A stretch of 59,434 bases of DNA from Chryseobacterium mucoviscidosis (GTDB lineage Bacteria > Bacteroidota > Bacteroidia > Flavobacteriales > Weeksellaceae). The notes under the pieces are model-generated. The model was not told the DNA's origin and searched no databases. It saw only the letters and a program-made list of their open reading frames with translations. The stretch lies in contig NZ_MVAG01000074.1 in the NCBI RefSeq assembly GCF_002177115.1, positions 1 to 59,434 on the forward strand. Reading direction: 5' to 3'. Shown here in pieces: positions 27,923 through 39,125 of this stretch. How positions within the stretch are numbered: position 1 is the first letter of the stretch; each line of letters begins with the position of its first letter. The translations under genes were made by a program, and so were the position numbers.

Positions 27923-28405
27923 ATGAAAAATTCAATTCAGATTCTGGGAATCGTTCTTGTATCGCTTGTGGTTTCCTGTACGCAAAAAGACAAAAATCCT
28001 GAAGTGGAGATGAACCCTAAAACAGATCCGATGGCGATTCAGGCTCCGGTGGACAGTACCAAAACAGATTCTGTTTCGGGATCTGATAATTCAGAAAATT
28101 CTTTGGACTGGGACGGAACGTATGAAGCCACAGTTCCATGTGCTGACTGCCCCGGAATTAAAACCATCCTTGTTTTAAGTAAAGACAAAGCTTTTAAAAT
28201 TACAGAAGAATATCTGGAAAGAAATTCTAAAAATGAAGATACAGGAACTTTTGAATGGGATTCTTCCGGAAGCATTATTACCTTAAACGGAAAAATTTCA
28301 AAATACAAATATAAAGTCGGGGAAAATACACTTACACAGCTTGATATCGAAGGAAAACCGATTGATGGTCCCAATAAAACCCTGTATATTTTTAAAAAGA
28401 AATAA
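27923..28405 (+). CDS. NlpE-like lipoprotein
   Basis: A 160-residue lipoprotein with lipobox VVSC (Cys about residue 19) after a hydrophobic leader. A Pro/Asp/Ser-rich linker is followed by the NlpE N-terminal domain: DWDGTYEATVPCADCPGIKT with its CxxC pair, then FEWDSSGSIITL and NKTLYIFKK at the end. In enterobacteria NlpE is an outer-membrane stress sensor, and the CxxC is redox-active. This protein lacks the second domain of E. coli NlpE, and its role here is inferred only from the domain. Monocistronic. Confidence 0.8.
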   Translation: MKNSIQILGIVLVSLVVSCTQKDKNPEVEMNPKTDPMAIQAPVDSTKTDSVSGSDNSENSLDWDGTYEATVPCADCPGIKTILVLSKDKAFKITEEYLERNSKNEDTGTFEWDSSGSIITLNGKISKYKYKVGENTLTQLDIEGKPIDGPNKTLYIFKKK

Positions 28406-28461
28406 TAGTGCAACCTCCAAAATCCCTCATCTTAAGAGATTTTTTATTGACATCGGTGATA

Positions 28462-29109
28462 TTAAAACTGATAGGCAATTATTTTATCATCTTCCATTAG
28501 GCTTTTCATTAAAATTTCATGATTGGTATTATTTCCTGTAACCACCCATGTTGTCGATAAATTTCCCTGTGTGTACTGCTGTTTTGCGAGGATGAATTTC
28601 AGATTGTTTTTCTTAAAAAGTTCTTCACAGTGTTGAATATCATGATAATTGACGACTGCAATTTTATACTCCCGGATTTTATGATGCCTGTCTATAAATT
28701 TTTCAAAATAGGTTAAGTAGTTTAAAACCAATAAAATAAGTAGCGTTCCGAGGAGAGAAAGATAAACATATCCGGATCCGACTGCCATTCCGATGGAAGC
28801 GGTTGCAAAAATGGTTGTGGCAGTGGTAATTCCGTCGATTTTATTATCCCCTTTAAAAATAACTCCTGCTCCTAAAAAGCCGATTCCGGTAATGATATTG
28901 GCAGCAAGACGATCCGGATTGGCAACTCCGATTTTAATGGAAAGTATTGTAAACAGGCAGGATCCGAAACAGACCAGAATAAAAGTACGCAAACCTGCCG
29001 ATTTATTTCTGTATTCCCGCTCCGTTCCGATGAAAATGCCGAGAAGAACGGAGATAAAAATCAGCAGAAGCTCATTCTGGATGACGTAATGATCTTTTAA
29101 AAATTCCAT
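28462..29109 (-). CDS. MgtC/SapB family membrane protein
   Basis: A 215-residue protein from the ATG at 29109 (MEFLKDHYVIQNELLL). The N-terminal half has four to five TM segments with the family signatures GIFIGTEREYRNKSAGLRTF, NIITGIGFLGAGVIFKGD and GITTATTIFATASIGMAVGS. The C-terminal about 70 residues form a soluble ACT-like domain (YKIAVVNYHDIQHCEELF). MgtC proteins are linked to Mg2+ limitation and modulation of P-type ATPases. The frame is open to 29304, but a longer start would overlap the divergent gene at 29195, so the internal ATG is preferred. Confidence 0.88.
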   Translation of the reverse strand: MEFLKDHYVIQNELLLIFISVLLGIFIGTEREYRNKSAGLRTFILVCFGSCLFTILSIKIGVANPDRLAANIITGIGFLGAGVIFKGDNKIDGITTATTIFATASIGMAVGSGYVYLSLLGTLLILLVLNYLTYFEKFIDRHHKIREYKIAVVNYHDIQHCEELFKKNNLKFILAKQQYTQGNLSTTWVVTGNNTNHEILMKSLMEDDKIIAYQF

Positions 29110-29194
29110 TTTGAAGATTTTACTAAATAAAATTACAATAATTCTTTTGATAAAAATCCAAATGAGGTATATTGTATCGTAAAATACTAAACCA

Positions 29195-29896
29195 TTGAAT
29201 GAAAGTCTGAAAAAGTCGATTGAAAACTTATATTCTGTTTTTTCAAAATATGAAATCCGGTCTTTTATAGAGGGATGCCCCTGTTGCGTTTCGGATCGTG
29301 ACAAAGAGAAAATTCATAGTAAGGAACTCAGAGAACTCGAAGAAGAGGATCTTTCCCGATATGCTTTCAAAGCAATGACAACGTGGGGAAATGTGGATGA
29401 TTTTAAACATTTCCTGCCGAGAATACTGGAACTTTGTATCGATCATGATCTGGGAATCCATCCGTTTGGTATTTTCGGAAAACTGAAGTACGGAAAATGG
29501 GAAATCTGGAATGATGTTGAAAAAGAAGCGGTTATCACTTTTCTTTTGGAATGGTGGAAGTATTTCTTAGAAAACAGGACTTTTTTTGATAATGATCTGT
29601 TTTTCGAAGTCTATAATATGGCTGGTGAAATTGAAAAATTATTAGACTACTGGAAAGTAGATATTGCCCAAAACAGCTTTATGATTTATGTGGATTTTAT
29701 CCGGTATTATTATCAGGATTTTGTCAACGAAAACCTGAAAAATAAAAGTTTGAATGAATCGGATCATAAAAAATTTCTGAAATGGATCAAAGAAAATGCG
29801 AAAAGTCTTGAAGAAGGTTTTTATTATTTCGAAAAGAGGAATGAAAGTTTTGCAAGGGAAATTTCGGATGCTCTGTATATTTTGGAACATAGCTAA
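29195..29896 (+). CDS. Hypothetical cytoplasmic protein with TTG start
   Basis: A 233-residue protein that I do not recognise. It contains a CPCC motif near residue 29 and Trp/Phe-rich helices (ITFLLEWWKYFLEN). The frame has a stop 15 bp before the TTG at 29195 and no ATG until about residue 61, so TTG is probably the real start. The N-terminal sequence looks like ordinary coding sequence. It is divergent from the MgtC gene and ends at a terminator shared with the convergent T9SS protein gene. Confidence 0.65.
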   Translation: MNESLKKSIENLYSVFSKYEIRSFIEGCPCCVSDRDKEKIHSKELRELEEEDLSRYAFKAMTTWGNVDDFKHFLPRILELCIDHDLGIHPFGIFGKLKYGKWEIWNDVEKEAVITFLLEWWKYFLENRTFFDNDLFFEVYNMAGEIEKLLDYWKVDIAQNSFMIYVDFIRYYYQDFVNENLKNKSLNESDHKKFLKWIKENAKSLEEGFYYFEKRNESFAREISDALYILEHS

Positions 29897-29898
29897 AA

Positions 29899-29925
29899 AA
29901 AGACTGCCTTTGAAAGACAGTCTTT
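29899..29925. terminator. Bidirectional hairpin terminator
   Basis: An 8-bp stem AAAGACTG/CAGTCTTT (29899-29906 and 29918-29925), preceded by A's and followed by T's, between two convergent genes. Confidence 0.7.
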
Positions 29926-29946
29926 GGTAATAGTATTCAGATCAGT

Positions 29947-32247
29947 TTAATTTTTAATGAATTTCTGAACGAATGTTTTATCTTTTGTGGATAATTTAAT
30001 GATGTAGTTTCCTTTGGCAAGTTCAGAAACATTCATTGAATTTCCTTTTACCGATGCTGAACTTAATATTCTTCCTGAAGCGTCGTAAATTTCAGCTTTT
30101 ACAATTTCATTTTTAGACTGAATGTTTAAAACTTCTTTTACAGGATTCGGATAGATCGAAACTTCATTGTTTTTTGATGCCATTTCGGACGTCGACAATA
30201 CGTTTTGAACAGTTGTTGTGTAAGTATTGGTTACAATCGGAGCATTATAATCAAAATAAATTTTTGCAGTATTACTGAAGCTGTCTCCAATATTTAATGT
30301 GGATTTTGTTTTAATTTTAAATGAAACATATCCGCCATTATTTCCTGCCGCGTAAGGAAGCTGAATATTTTCGAAAATAAATTCTACGGTATTCGGATTG
30401 ATAGTTCGGGTTATAAAGTTATGACTGCTGTTTAACGGAATTAGTGTGGACAGATCAAATTTCGAGGTATCAATCTCATCTTTTACGACAATGTTTTGCG
30501 CATTTGCAGTTCCGGTATTCTCAAATCTGATCACATAATGAACATAGTCGCCCACTTTTGCTTGTGTAATGGAAGTTCCTTCCAGACACGTTTTATCATT
30601 CGGATCGAAAGAATTGACAACAGTCTGATTTAACGTAAATGTATTATCCAGAGGAGTTTCGTCCGTTGCTCCATTAATTTGAGTGGTATAATTAAGAACC
30701 GCGCCACCATTTAACGGAGGAGTTTGCGTAGGAGTATTTAAAGCAAAAGTAATTGTAATTTCTCTGGTTTCAAAAGGATTCAGGTTGCTGAAATTCCAGT
30801 TTAATAGTCCGGTTGACTGAGAATTTACTGTGACAGATGAGCTTGAGAAATCCATCAGATTATCATTATAATTGAAAGATAAAGTTCCGGATTGTGTTCC
30901 GGTTCCTTTATTTTTATAAACGATTTTGTATTTTGCACTGAAGCCTGGTCTTGCCGCATTAATCGGAATAATTACTGCTTCAAGATCATTGTGTACTCCA
31001 TTGGCTGAAAGGCAGAAGTTTTGTATTAATGGACTCGTTTGCGTTGGAAAATTTGCTGTTAAGCTTGTGGGTGAAATATTGAAATAAGAAGGGTTTTCAA
31101 TAACCGGAGTTATTGTGTGAGAACCAGCACCTACAGCAATTGAATGATTTCCTGATGCATTCGCAATTAAACTTCCCGAAACCGTTCCGTTGGTAATATT
31201 GAATTTCTGAAAAGCTTTATTACTGTCATTAACATCACAACCGTTATTGTTACCATCATATTTTGTATTTCCCTGAATGGTATAATTTACTCCACCCGGT
31301 GTAAAAGAACAGTAAGAGTTTATCACGCAGGAACTTCCAGATGGTAATAAAGCGCTTACATTCGATATTTCTGAATCATCGGCACAAATGTAAACAAGAT
31401 TAGGAGTGTTGGAAAAAGTTGAATTATTATTTGGGGTAAAATTGTTGATACCATTCTTTATAAACAATGATTGAAGATAGGGATTTGAATCGCATAAAAA
31501 AGTCGCCAGATTTGGATTTTGGGAAAAATCAATGCTTGTAAACTTATTAGTCGTACATCTAATCCCTAAAAGTTGTGGAAAAGAGCTGAAATCCTGCGTT
31601 GTAAATTTATTATTAAAAATATTTAAATATTGTAAATTAGGTGTTTGGTTTACAGGAAGTGACTGAAGATTATTCACTGCCAGATTTAATGAATTTAGAT
31701 TAATATTATTATTTAAATAAATATTATTAAGTTGTGATAACTGAATATCAGCACTATATAAATTTGTTAACCCGGAAAGATTAATAGAAGGAAGGTTTGC
31801 CATGAAAATATCAAGATCGTATAATTGGCTGCAACCTTGGATATTAACTGATGAAAGTGCATAACATTGGGAGATGTCAAGTTTATATAAGTAGACGTTA
31901 TCACTAATATCAAGAGATGTTAGAAGAAGAAAGTTATTAATCCTAAGACTCTCAAGTTTGGTAAAACTTTTAATACCTTCCATTGAAACGATATTATCAA
32001 AATAATAAGAGGAATTAGGGATTATCATTTTATCAAAATTTAACGACTTTATTTTTGCAGCTTCGGTCACCTGAATTTCTCCATCATGATTAGTATCAAT
32101 AACTGTAGGAAAATCGTTGATATTCAATGCGAAAGATGTAGAGTTAGTGAGTAAAATATTTTTGAAATTCGCATCCGGAATATTCAAAATCTGTGCCTGA
32201 AAAACAGCACATAAAACGATACAAATGATTAAATAGATTTTTCTCAT
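29947..32247 (-). CDS. T9SS-secreted leucine-rich-repeat surface protein
   Basis: A 766-residue secreted protein. A signal peptide (residues 1-18) is followed by ILNIPDANFKNILLTN and an acidic loop DTNHDGEIQVTEA, a usual opening of flavobacterial LRR proteins. Irregular leucine-rich repeats rich in Asn run over about residues 75-300. The middle holds NSFDPNDKTCLEG and VGDYVHYVIRFENTGTANAQ (DUF7619/DUF11-like adhesin domain). The end is a T9SS type A sorting domain (VSIYPNPVKEVLNI ... GNYIIKLSTKDKTFVQKFIK). It is exported through the outer membrane by type IX secretion. The ligand is unknown. Confidence 0.88.
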   Translation of the reverse strand: MRKIYLIICIVLCAVFQAQILNIPDANFKNILLTNSTSFALNINDFPTVIDTNHDGEIQVTEAAKIKSLNFDKMIIPNSSYYFDNIVSMEGIKSFTKLESLRINNFLLLTSLDISDNVYLYKLDISQCYALSSVNIQGCSQLYDLDIFMANLPSINLSGLTNLYSADIQLSQLNNIYLNNNINLNSLNLAVNNLQSLPVNQTPNLQYLNIFNNKFTTQDFSSFPQLLGIRCTTNKFTSIDFSQNPNLATFLCDSNPYLQSLFIKNGINNFTPNNNSTFSNTPNLVYICADDSEISNVSALLPSGSSCVINSYCSFTPGGVNYTIQGNTKYDGNNNGCDVNDSNKAFQKFNITNGTVSGSLIANASGNHSIAVGAGSHTITPVIENPSYFNISPTSLTANFPTQTSPLIQNFCLSANGVHNDLEAVIIPINAARPGFSAKYKIVYKNKGTGTQSGTLSFNYNDNLMDFSSSSVTVNSQSTGLLNWNFSNLNPFETREITITFALNTPTQTPPLNGGAVLNYTTQINGATDETPLDNTFTLNQTVVNSFDPNDKTCLEGTSITQAKVGDYVHYVIRFENTGTANAQNIVVKDEIDTSKFDLSTLIPLNSSHNFITRTINPNTVEFIFENIQLPYAAGNNGGYVSFKIKTKSTLNIGDSFSNTAKIYFDYNAPIVTNTYTTTVQNVLSTSEMASKNNEVSIYPNPVKEVLNIQSKNEIVKAEIYDASGRILSSASVKGNSMNVSELAKGNYIIKLSTKDKTFVQKFIKN

Positions 32248-32290
32248 GTATTATTAGTTATTAGTTTATTTTTTTAATTAAAAGCAAAAA

Positions 32291-32321
32291 TAAACCATTG
32301 AAAATTAATCTCAATGGTTTA
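32291..32321 (-). terminator. Terminator after ligA
   Basis: An 11-bp perfect stem TAAACCATTGA (32291-32301) against 32311-32321 with a 9-nt loop, followed on the minus strand by a T-rich tract. It separates ligA from the T9SS protein gene. Confidence 0.7.
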
Positions 32322-32345
32322 TTATGTTAAATATTTTTATAATTT

Positions 32346-34367
<2,022 letters not shown>

Positions 34368-34568
34368 TCAGCAAAAATAAATAAAAGAAATTCCAATTTA
34401 AAAAATAAGGGAATTAAATATTCTGCGAAAATTAAAAAGTTGTAACATATTTCAACCCACTGATTATCCACCAGATAAAATCGGGGTTAAAATTCAGGTA
34501 ACATAAGGTTCCCATATAATTTAAAAAATGTTAAAACTCCCTTAAACAGAGGATCCTGAAAGTCAAAA

Positions 34569-34576
34569 TACATTTG
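34569..34576 (+). promoter_or_regulatory. Candidate -7 element for the TonB receptor gene
   Basis: TACATTTG fits the Bacteroidota -7 consensus TAnnTTTG, 18 bp before the ATG at 34595. No clear -33 TTG was found. Confidence 0.35.
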
Positions 34577-34594
34577 CAAAGCTAATTTGTAAAT

Positions 34595-37500
34595 ATGAAA
34601 AAAGTAAAGATTGTATTGGGGTTATTGTTTCTGAGTTTCGGAACTCTTGCGTATGCGCAGACCACTCAGGCTTCCATTGTAGGAAAAGTTACCGGAACCG
34701 GAAAAGCTCCGCAGGAAAAGGTAAAAGTAACCATTGTAAATGAATCGACAGGGTTTAAAACGGAAACGGAAACCAATTCGAAAGGGGAATATATTTTCAA
34801 AGAAATTCCTTTGGGCGGACCTTATACGGTATTCGTAAATGATGAAAAAAGGGAAGGATACAATGTGAATTTTGGAGATCAGGTAACGGTAAACGTAGAT
34901 CTGGGAAGCGAGAAAAGCATTGAAGAAGTTGTTGTTACCGGAAATTTAAAAAACAAAATCGGGAATTTAGGTGCGGCAACAGCCATCACAACCAAAAACA
35001 TCGGAATTTTGCCTGTAAACGGAAGAAACTTCAACAACCTTGCTGAACTTTCACCTTTGAGCGGTAAAAACGGAAGTATTTCCGGACAGTTGGGCTCTTC
35101 CACGAATTTTACCATCGACGGAATGACAGCGAAAAATCCTACATCTGCAGGTTCTACGACAAGCAGAAGCAATGCTCCGTTTTCTATTTCCATCGAAGCG
35201 GTTCGTGAATTTAAAGTAACCACCAATCAATATGATGTCACATTAGGAAGAAGCGGAGGCGGAACCGTGAGTGCGGTTACAAAATCCGGAACGAATACAT
35301 TCTCTGGAAGTGCATGGGAATATTTAAGAACAAATTGGCTTTCGAGCAAATATGACATCAGAGGAAATAAAATCAACAACGATTTTTCCACTTCCCAGTT
35401 TGGGTTCTCTTTAGGCGGACCGATCATTAAGAACAAACTGCATTTCTTCGTTGCATGGGATCATCAGTTGGATTCTAGACCGTTGCAGATTGCCGATATC
35501 AAATCTCATGACGACGAATTGAGATTAAATACCACAACGGCTACTTTAAATAAGTTCCTTGATATTGCAAGAGCCAAATATGGGGTTGGAAATACACCGC
35601 AGTTCGGAAGTTTTGATAAAGTGAGAAATTCTGATGCCGGATTTTTGCGTTTAGACTGGCAGATTAACGATAAAAACTTATTAACTCTAAGAAATAACTT
35701 CACCTACGATCTGAACAAAAACGGTTTAGGAGACAACACAGCGATCAATGCATTTGAATCCTATGGAAATGATAAAAATCTGGATAACAGCTTATTATTG
35801 ACTTTAAGATCCAACTTAAAACCGAATATGACGAATGAACTGAAGGCGCAGTATCTTTACACGTTTCAGGACAGTTATCAGAACGATCAGCTTGGTCATC
35901 CCGTTCCGAGAGCCATTGTCGAAAATATCGTAACCAGCATCGATGGAAAAGACAAGGCGACCAATATTCAGATCGGAGGACACCGTTTTGCGCAGGAGAG
36001 TTTCAGGAATAATGTTTTCCAGATCGTAGACAATTTATACTACAATACGGATAAAATTAAATATACATTCGGAGCAGATTTAATGTATACGATGGCAAAA
36101 TCTGTGTATGGAAGTGAAGTGAATGGAAGGTTCCACTTCAGGGAAAATCCTACTGTGAACGGTGGAGATAATTTATTTAATTTTAATAATCTTGTTGCGT
36201 ACAGATTTTACAGAGAAGTTCCTTTGATGGAAGATCCTTCCGTGAAATCCAATATCTATAACTTGGGAGTTTACGGACAGATTCAGACAAAAATTGCAAA
36301 AGGTCTGGATTTAATGGCGGGTTTAAGATTAGATTACGGAGGCTATCCGAAAGCAGGCTTTAACCAGAAATTGTATGATGAAATGGGAATCCGGACAGAT
36401 AATCAGATCAAATCATTCATCATTCAGCCAAGATTCCAGTTCGATTGGAATATTAATGAAGGAAATAAAGACTTCCTGAAATTCGGAGCCGGAATTTTCT
36501 CTTCAGACATCAACAATTATATGATTATCAATAATCTGGTGTTTGACGGAAGACATTTGGCAACAGTGGATGTGACTGGCAAAGATGTTCCTATTCCGAA
36601 CTTTAATAGCTATAGAAATGATTATAGCACTGTTCCTACACTTGCTCAGAATCAGATTCCTACCATTAACTATACAGGAAAAGATGCAAAAATTCCGGTG
36701 GTTTATAAAGCCAATGTTTCTTACACGCATTTCTTCAACGAGAGATTCAGAGCGGGAGTTGCGGGTTACATGACGTTGGGAAGAAACAACTATTTCTATT
36801 ACGACAGAAATATGGTGACAAATCCTTATTTTACGCTGGATAATGAAGGAGGAAGAGGCGTTTTTGTTCCTGCAGCAACGATCACAGCCAACGGAACGCT
36901 GAACTGGAAAGATGGAAGAATCAACAAAAATTTCGGAAGAGTTCTGGAATTGGTGAGTGATGGAAAAGTCAATCAGTTTTCATTCGTTTTAGACACAAGT
37001 TACCGTTACTGGAAAGACGGAGAAATTACAGCAAGTTACACCTGGGCAGACATCAAAGACAATACTTCGTATAACGGAAACGTAGCCAATTCTGCAACAC
37101 TGTCTACCATGGTTTCAGGAGATCCGAGAAACTTAAGAATGTCGTATTCGGACAACCAGTTCAGAAACAAAGTCGTGATTTATGGTAATTCACCAACGAT
37201 TGCAGGATTTACTTTGGGAATCAGGTATGCCGGAATCGGCGGAACCCGTTTCTCTGTAACGGCAGGAGGAAATGTAAACGGAGATTTCGTAGACACGAAC
37301 GATTTAGCTTACATTTTTCCGAATCTTACACAGACTTTAATTGATAATCCTGAAGTGGGACAGGCTTTGAAGAACTACATTACAGATTACAACAACAAAG
37401 TTGCAGAAAGAAACGGCGGAAAGAACGGTTTCTACGGAGTTTGGGACGTTCGTGTAGCAAAGAAAATCAAATTTGAAAAAATCGGAGCCTTTGAGCTTTC

Positions 37501-37699
37501 AGTGGATATTTTCAACGTTGCCAATTTGCTTAACAAAGAATGGGGCGTTAACAAATCTTACGGAAATACGGCGCTGTACAGAATTACAGGATTTGATCAG
37601 GCAACAAAACAGTTTAAGTACAGCCTGAATACAAGCGGACTGGAGCCACTTTCAGGAAATCCTTACCAAATCCAGATCGGAGCGAAATATTCTTTTTAA
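34595..37699 (+). CDS. TonB-dependent receptor with carboxypeptidase-regulatory-like domain
   Basis: A 1034-residue outer-membrane receptor. A signal peptide (1-21) is followed by a carboxypeptidase-regulatory-like domain (about 25-105, ASIVGKVTGTGKAPQEKVKV), a plug domain (about 110-230, PVNGRNFNNLAELSPLSGKN and NQYDVTLGRSGGGTVSAVTK) and a long beta-barrel ending in PYQIQIGAKYSF with terminal Phe. This is the OmpA-related/Oar-like type of TonB receptor. It imports a substrate using TonB energy. The substrate is unknown; a phosphate-linked locus lies directly downstream. Confidence 0.92.
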   Translation: MKKVKIVLGLLFLSFGTLAYAQTTQASIVGKVTGTGKAPQEKVKVTIVNESTGFKTETETNSKGEYIFKEIPLGGPYTVFVNDEKREGYNVNFGDQVTVNVDLGSEKSIEEVVVTGNLKNKIGNLGAATAITTKNIGILPVNGRNFNNLAELSPLSGKNGSISGQLGSSTNFTIDGMTAKNPTSAGSTTSRSNAPFSISIEAVREFKVTTNQYDVTLGRSGGGTVSAVTKSGTNTFSGSAWEYLRTNWLSSKYDIRGNKINNDFSTSQFGFSLGGPIIKNKLHFFVAWDHQLDSRPLQIADIKSHDDELRLNTTTATLNKFLDIARAKYGVGNTPQFGSFDKVRNSDAGFLRLDWQINDKNLLTLRNNFTYDLNKNGLGDNTAINAFESYGNDKNLDNSLLLTLRSNLKPNMTNELKAQYLYTFQDSYQNDQLGHPVPRAIVENIVTSIDGKDKATNIQIGGHRFAQESFRNNVFQIVDNLYYNTDKIKYTFGADLMYTMAKSVYGSEVNGRFHFRENPTVNGGDNLFNFNNLVAYRFYREVPLMEDPSVKSNIYNLGVYGQIQTKIAKGLDLMAGLRLDYGGYPKAGFNQKLYDEMGIRTDNQIKSFIIQPRFQFDWNINEGNKDFLKFGAGIFSSDINNYMIINNLVFDGRHLATVDVTGKDVPIPNFNSYRNDYSTVPTLAQNQIPTINYTGKDAKIPVVYKANVSYTHFFNERFRAGVAGYMTLGRNNYFYYDRNMVTNPYFTLDNEGGRGVFVPAATITANGTLNWKDGRINKNFGRVLELVSDGKVNQFSFVLDTSYRYWKDGEITASYTWADIKDNTSYNGNVANSATLSTMVSGDPRNLRMSYSDNQFRNKVVIYGNSPTIAGFTLGIRYAGIGGTRFSVTAGGNVNGDFVDTNDLAYIFPNLTQTLIDNPEVGQALKNYITDYNNKVAERNGGKNGFYGVWDVRVAKKIKFEKIGAFELSVDIFNVANLLNKEWGVNKSYGNTALYRITGFDQATKQFKYSLNTSGLEPLSGNPYQIQIGAKYSF

Positions 37700-38070
37700 T
37701 TTAAAAATAGAATGTTTAAACTAGTTTTAAATTCAACCGCAAAAGAGACAAAAGACTTTGTTGGATTTATTTAAAGTATTTCAAAAGTCTGCAAGAGAAA
37801 AATCTTTGATTTTTTTAACTTATGTGCTCTTTTTTTACATTTAAGTACTCAACTTAAATAACTAAAGTGTTACAATCTTTTGCGGTAAAAAAGTTTAGAC
37901 AAGTTTAATGTAAAAAATGTAAATGGTCAATTTTGCTTTGCAAGTCAATTGTTAATATTAAATGATTGAGAATTGACAGCGAAGGACGCACGATTGACTA
38001 TTCACTTAAATAAATTTATATACCTTTATCTGAAAGTTGAAAGACTTTCGAATACTATTCAAATTATATT
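37700..38070. other. 371-bp intergenic region with a MITE-like inverted repeat
   Basis: No gene. An 11-bp motif ACCGCAAAAGA at 37736-37746 recurs inverted as TCTTTTGCGGT at 37876-37886, enclosing about 130 bp of AT-rich sequence. The promoter of the glycerophosphodiesterase gene lies in the last 100 bp. Confidence 0.5.
37736..37886. repeat. MITE-like element with 11-bp terminal inverted repeats
   Basis: Perfect inverted ends (ACCGCAAAAGA / TCTTTTGCGGT) bound a 151-bp non-coding stretch with internal AAAGACT and AAAGTCT words. The left arm resembles the CGCAAAG words of the repeats at 46478-46662. No flanking target duplication is obvious. Confidence 0.4.
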
Positions 38071-38814
38071 ATGAAAAATTTTATCTTAGGGTTCGCAGTT
38101 TTAAGCACAGTAGTAATGAAGGCACAAACCCAGATCGTAGCACACAGAGGATATTGGCAGACGCAGCCGCCCACGACAGAGAATTCTCTGAAATCGTTGG
38201 AAAATGCACAGAATTTAAAGATTTACGGATCTGAATTCGATGTGAGAATGACGAAAGACGGAGTTTTGGTGGTAAACCACGACGAACATCACGCTAAAAT
38301 GGAAATTTCCGAAACCGATTTTAAAGAACTGGAAAAAGTAAAATTATCCAACGGTGAAGATTTTCCCACCCTGAAAGACTATTTAAAACAGGGAAAAAAA
38401 GATAAGTCATTAAAACTTGTGGTTGAAATAAAGCCTGACAAAACGAAGGAAAAAGAGGATGAACTGACGGCAAAAACCATCAAAATGATCAAGGATATGA
38501 AGCTTGGAGCGCAATGCGATTTCATTTCTTTCAGCTTAAATATCTGTAAGGAAATTAAAAGACTGGAACCCACTTTTAAAGTTCAGTATTTGAAAGGAGA
38601 GCTTTCTCCGCAGCAGATCAAGGACGAAGGTTTGGATGGGATCGATTACCATTACAGCATTTTCCAGAAAAATCCTACATGGATTGCAGATTCAAAAGCT
38701 TTGGGATTGATCACCAATGCATGGACGGTAAATGACGTTGCCATTGCCAATGAATTAAAAAAGCAGGGAATCGGTTTCATCACTACCAATATTCCGGATC
38801 AGCTTAAAAAATAA
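38071..38814 (+). CDS. Secreted glycerophosphodiester phosphodiesterase
   Basis: A 247-residue protein with a short signal peptide (MKNFILGFAVLSTVVMKAQT). The GDPD fold is seen in VAHRGYWQTQPPTTENSLKS (catalytic His about residue 25), GSEFDVRMTKDGVLVVNHDE (metal-binding Glu and Asp, then the second His), KLVVEIKP and the final WTVNDVAIANELKKQGIGF. It hydrolyses glycerophosphodiesters from lipid headgroups to glycerol-3-phosphate plus alcohol in the periplasm. It precedes the SusC/SusD pair and ends in a terminator. Confidence 0.9.
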   Translation: MKNFILGFAVLSTVVMKAQTQIVAHRGYWQTQPPTTENSLKSLENAQNLKIYGSEFDVRMTKDGVLVVNHDEHHAKMEISETDFKELEKVKLSNGEDFPTLKDYLKQGKKDKSLKLVVEIKPDKTKEKEDELTAKTIKMIKDMKLGAQCDFISFSLNICKEIKRLEPTFKVQYLKGELSPQQIKDEGLDGIDYHYSIFQKNPTWIADSKALGLITNAWTVNDVAIANELKKQGIGFITTNIPDQLKK

Positions 38815-38835
38815 GATCATGTCATCTTTATACAG

Positions 38836-38866
38836 AAAGTCTGTCTCTTTTGAGGCGGACTTTTTT
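38836..38866 (+). terminator. Terminator after the GDPD gene
   Basis: Stem AAAGTCTG (38836-38843) against CGGACTTT (38856-38863, one G-T pair), followed by a T run. Confidence 0.7.
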
Positions 38867-39101
38867 GTTTTAAAAACTTCTTTTAAAATTCAGACAACTT
38901 TGTGGTATCCCTTAATTACTCAGGAAAAGACAATAAAATTAGGGAAATAAATCAGCTTTAAAATATTAAAAATTATTCATTCTTTTAACCTGTTGTTAAC
39001 CAGTTGACTGTGCAATGTTATTAAGGTTTAATTAATATGGCGTTTAATAATTCTTTAATAAATGTTAAAATAGTATTAAAATCTTACTCGTAATATCGTT
39101 T

Positions 39102-39109
39102 TAGTTTTG
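39102..39109 (+). promoter_or_regulatory. Candidate -7 element for the susC-susD unit
   Basis: TAGTTTTG matches TAnnTTTG and lies 16 bp before the ATG at 39126. The 260 bp between the GDPD terminator and this site show no other clear motif. Confidence 0.35.
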
Positions 39110-39125
39110 CGCAAACAAAAAGGAT

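Noticed and set aside
29110..29304. N-terminal extension of the MgtC protein
   Set aside because: The frame is open, but the extension overlaps the divergent 29195 gene, and the family normally begins near the MEFL start.
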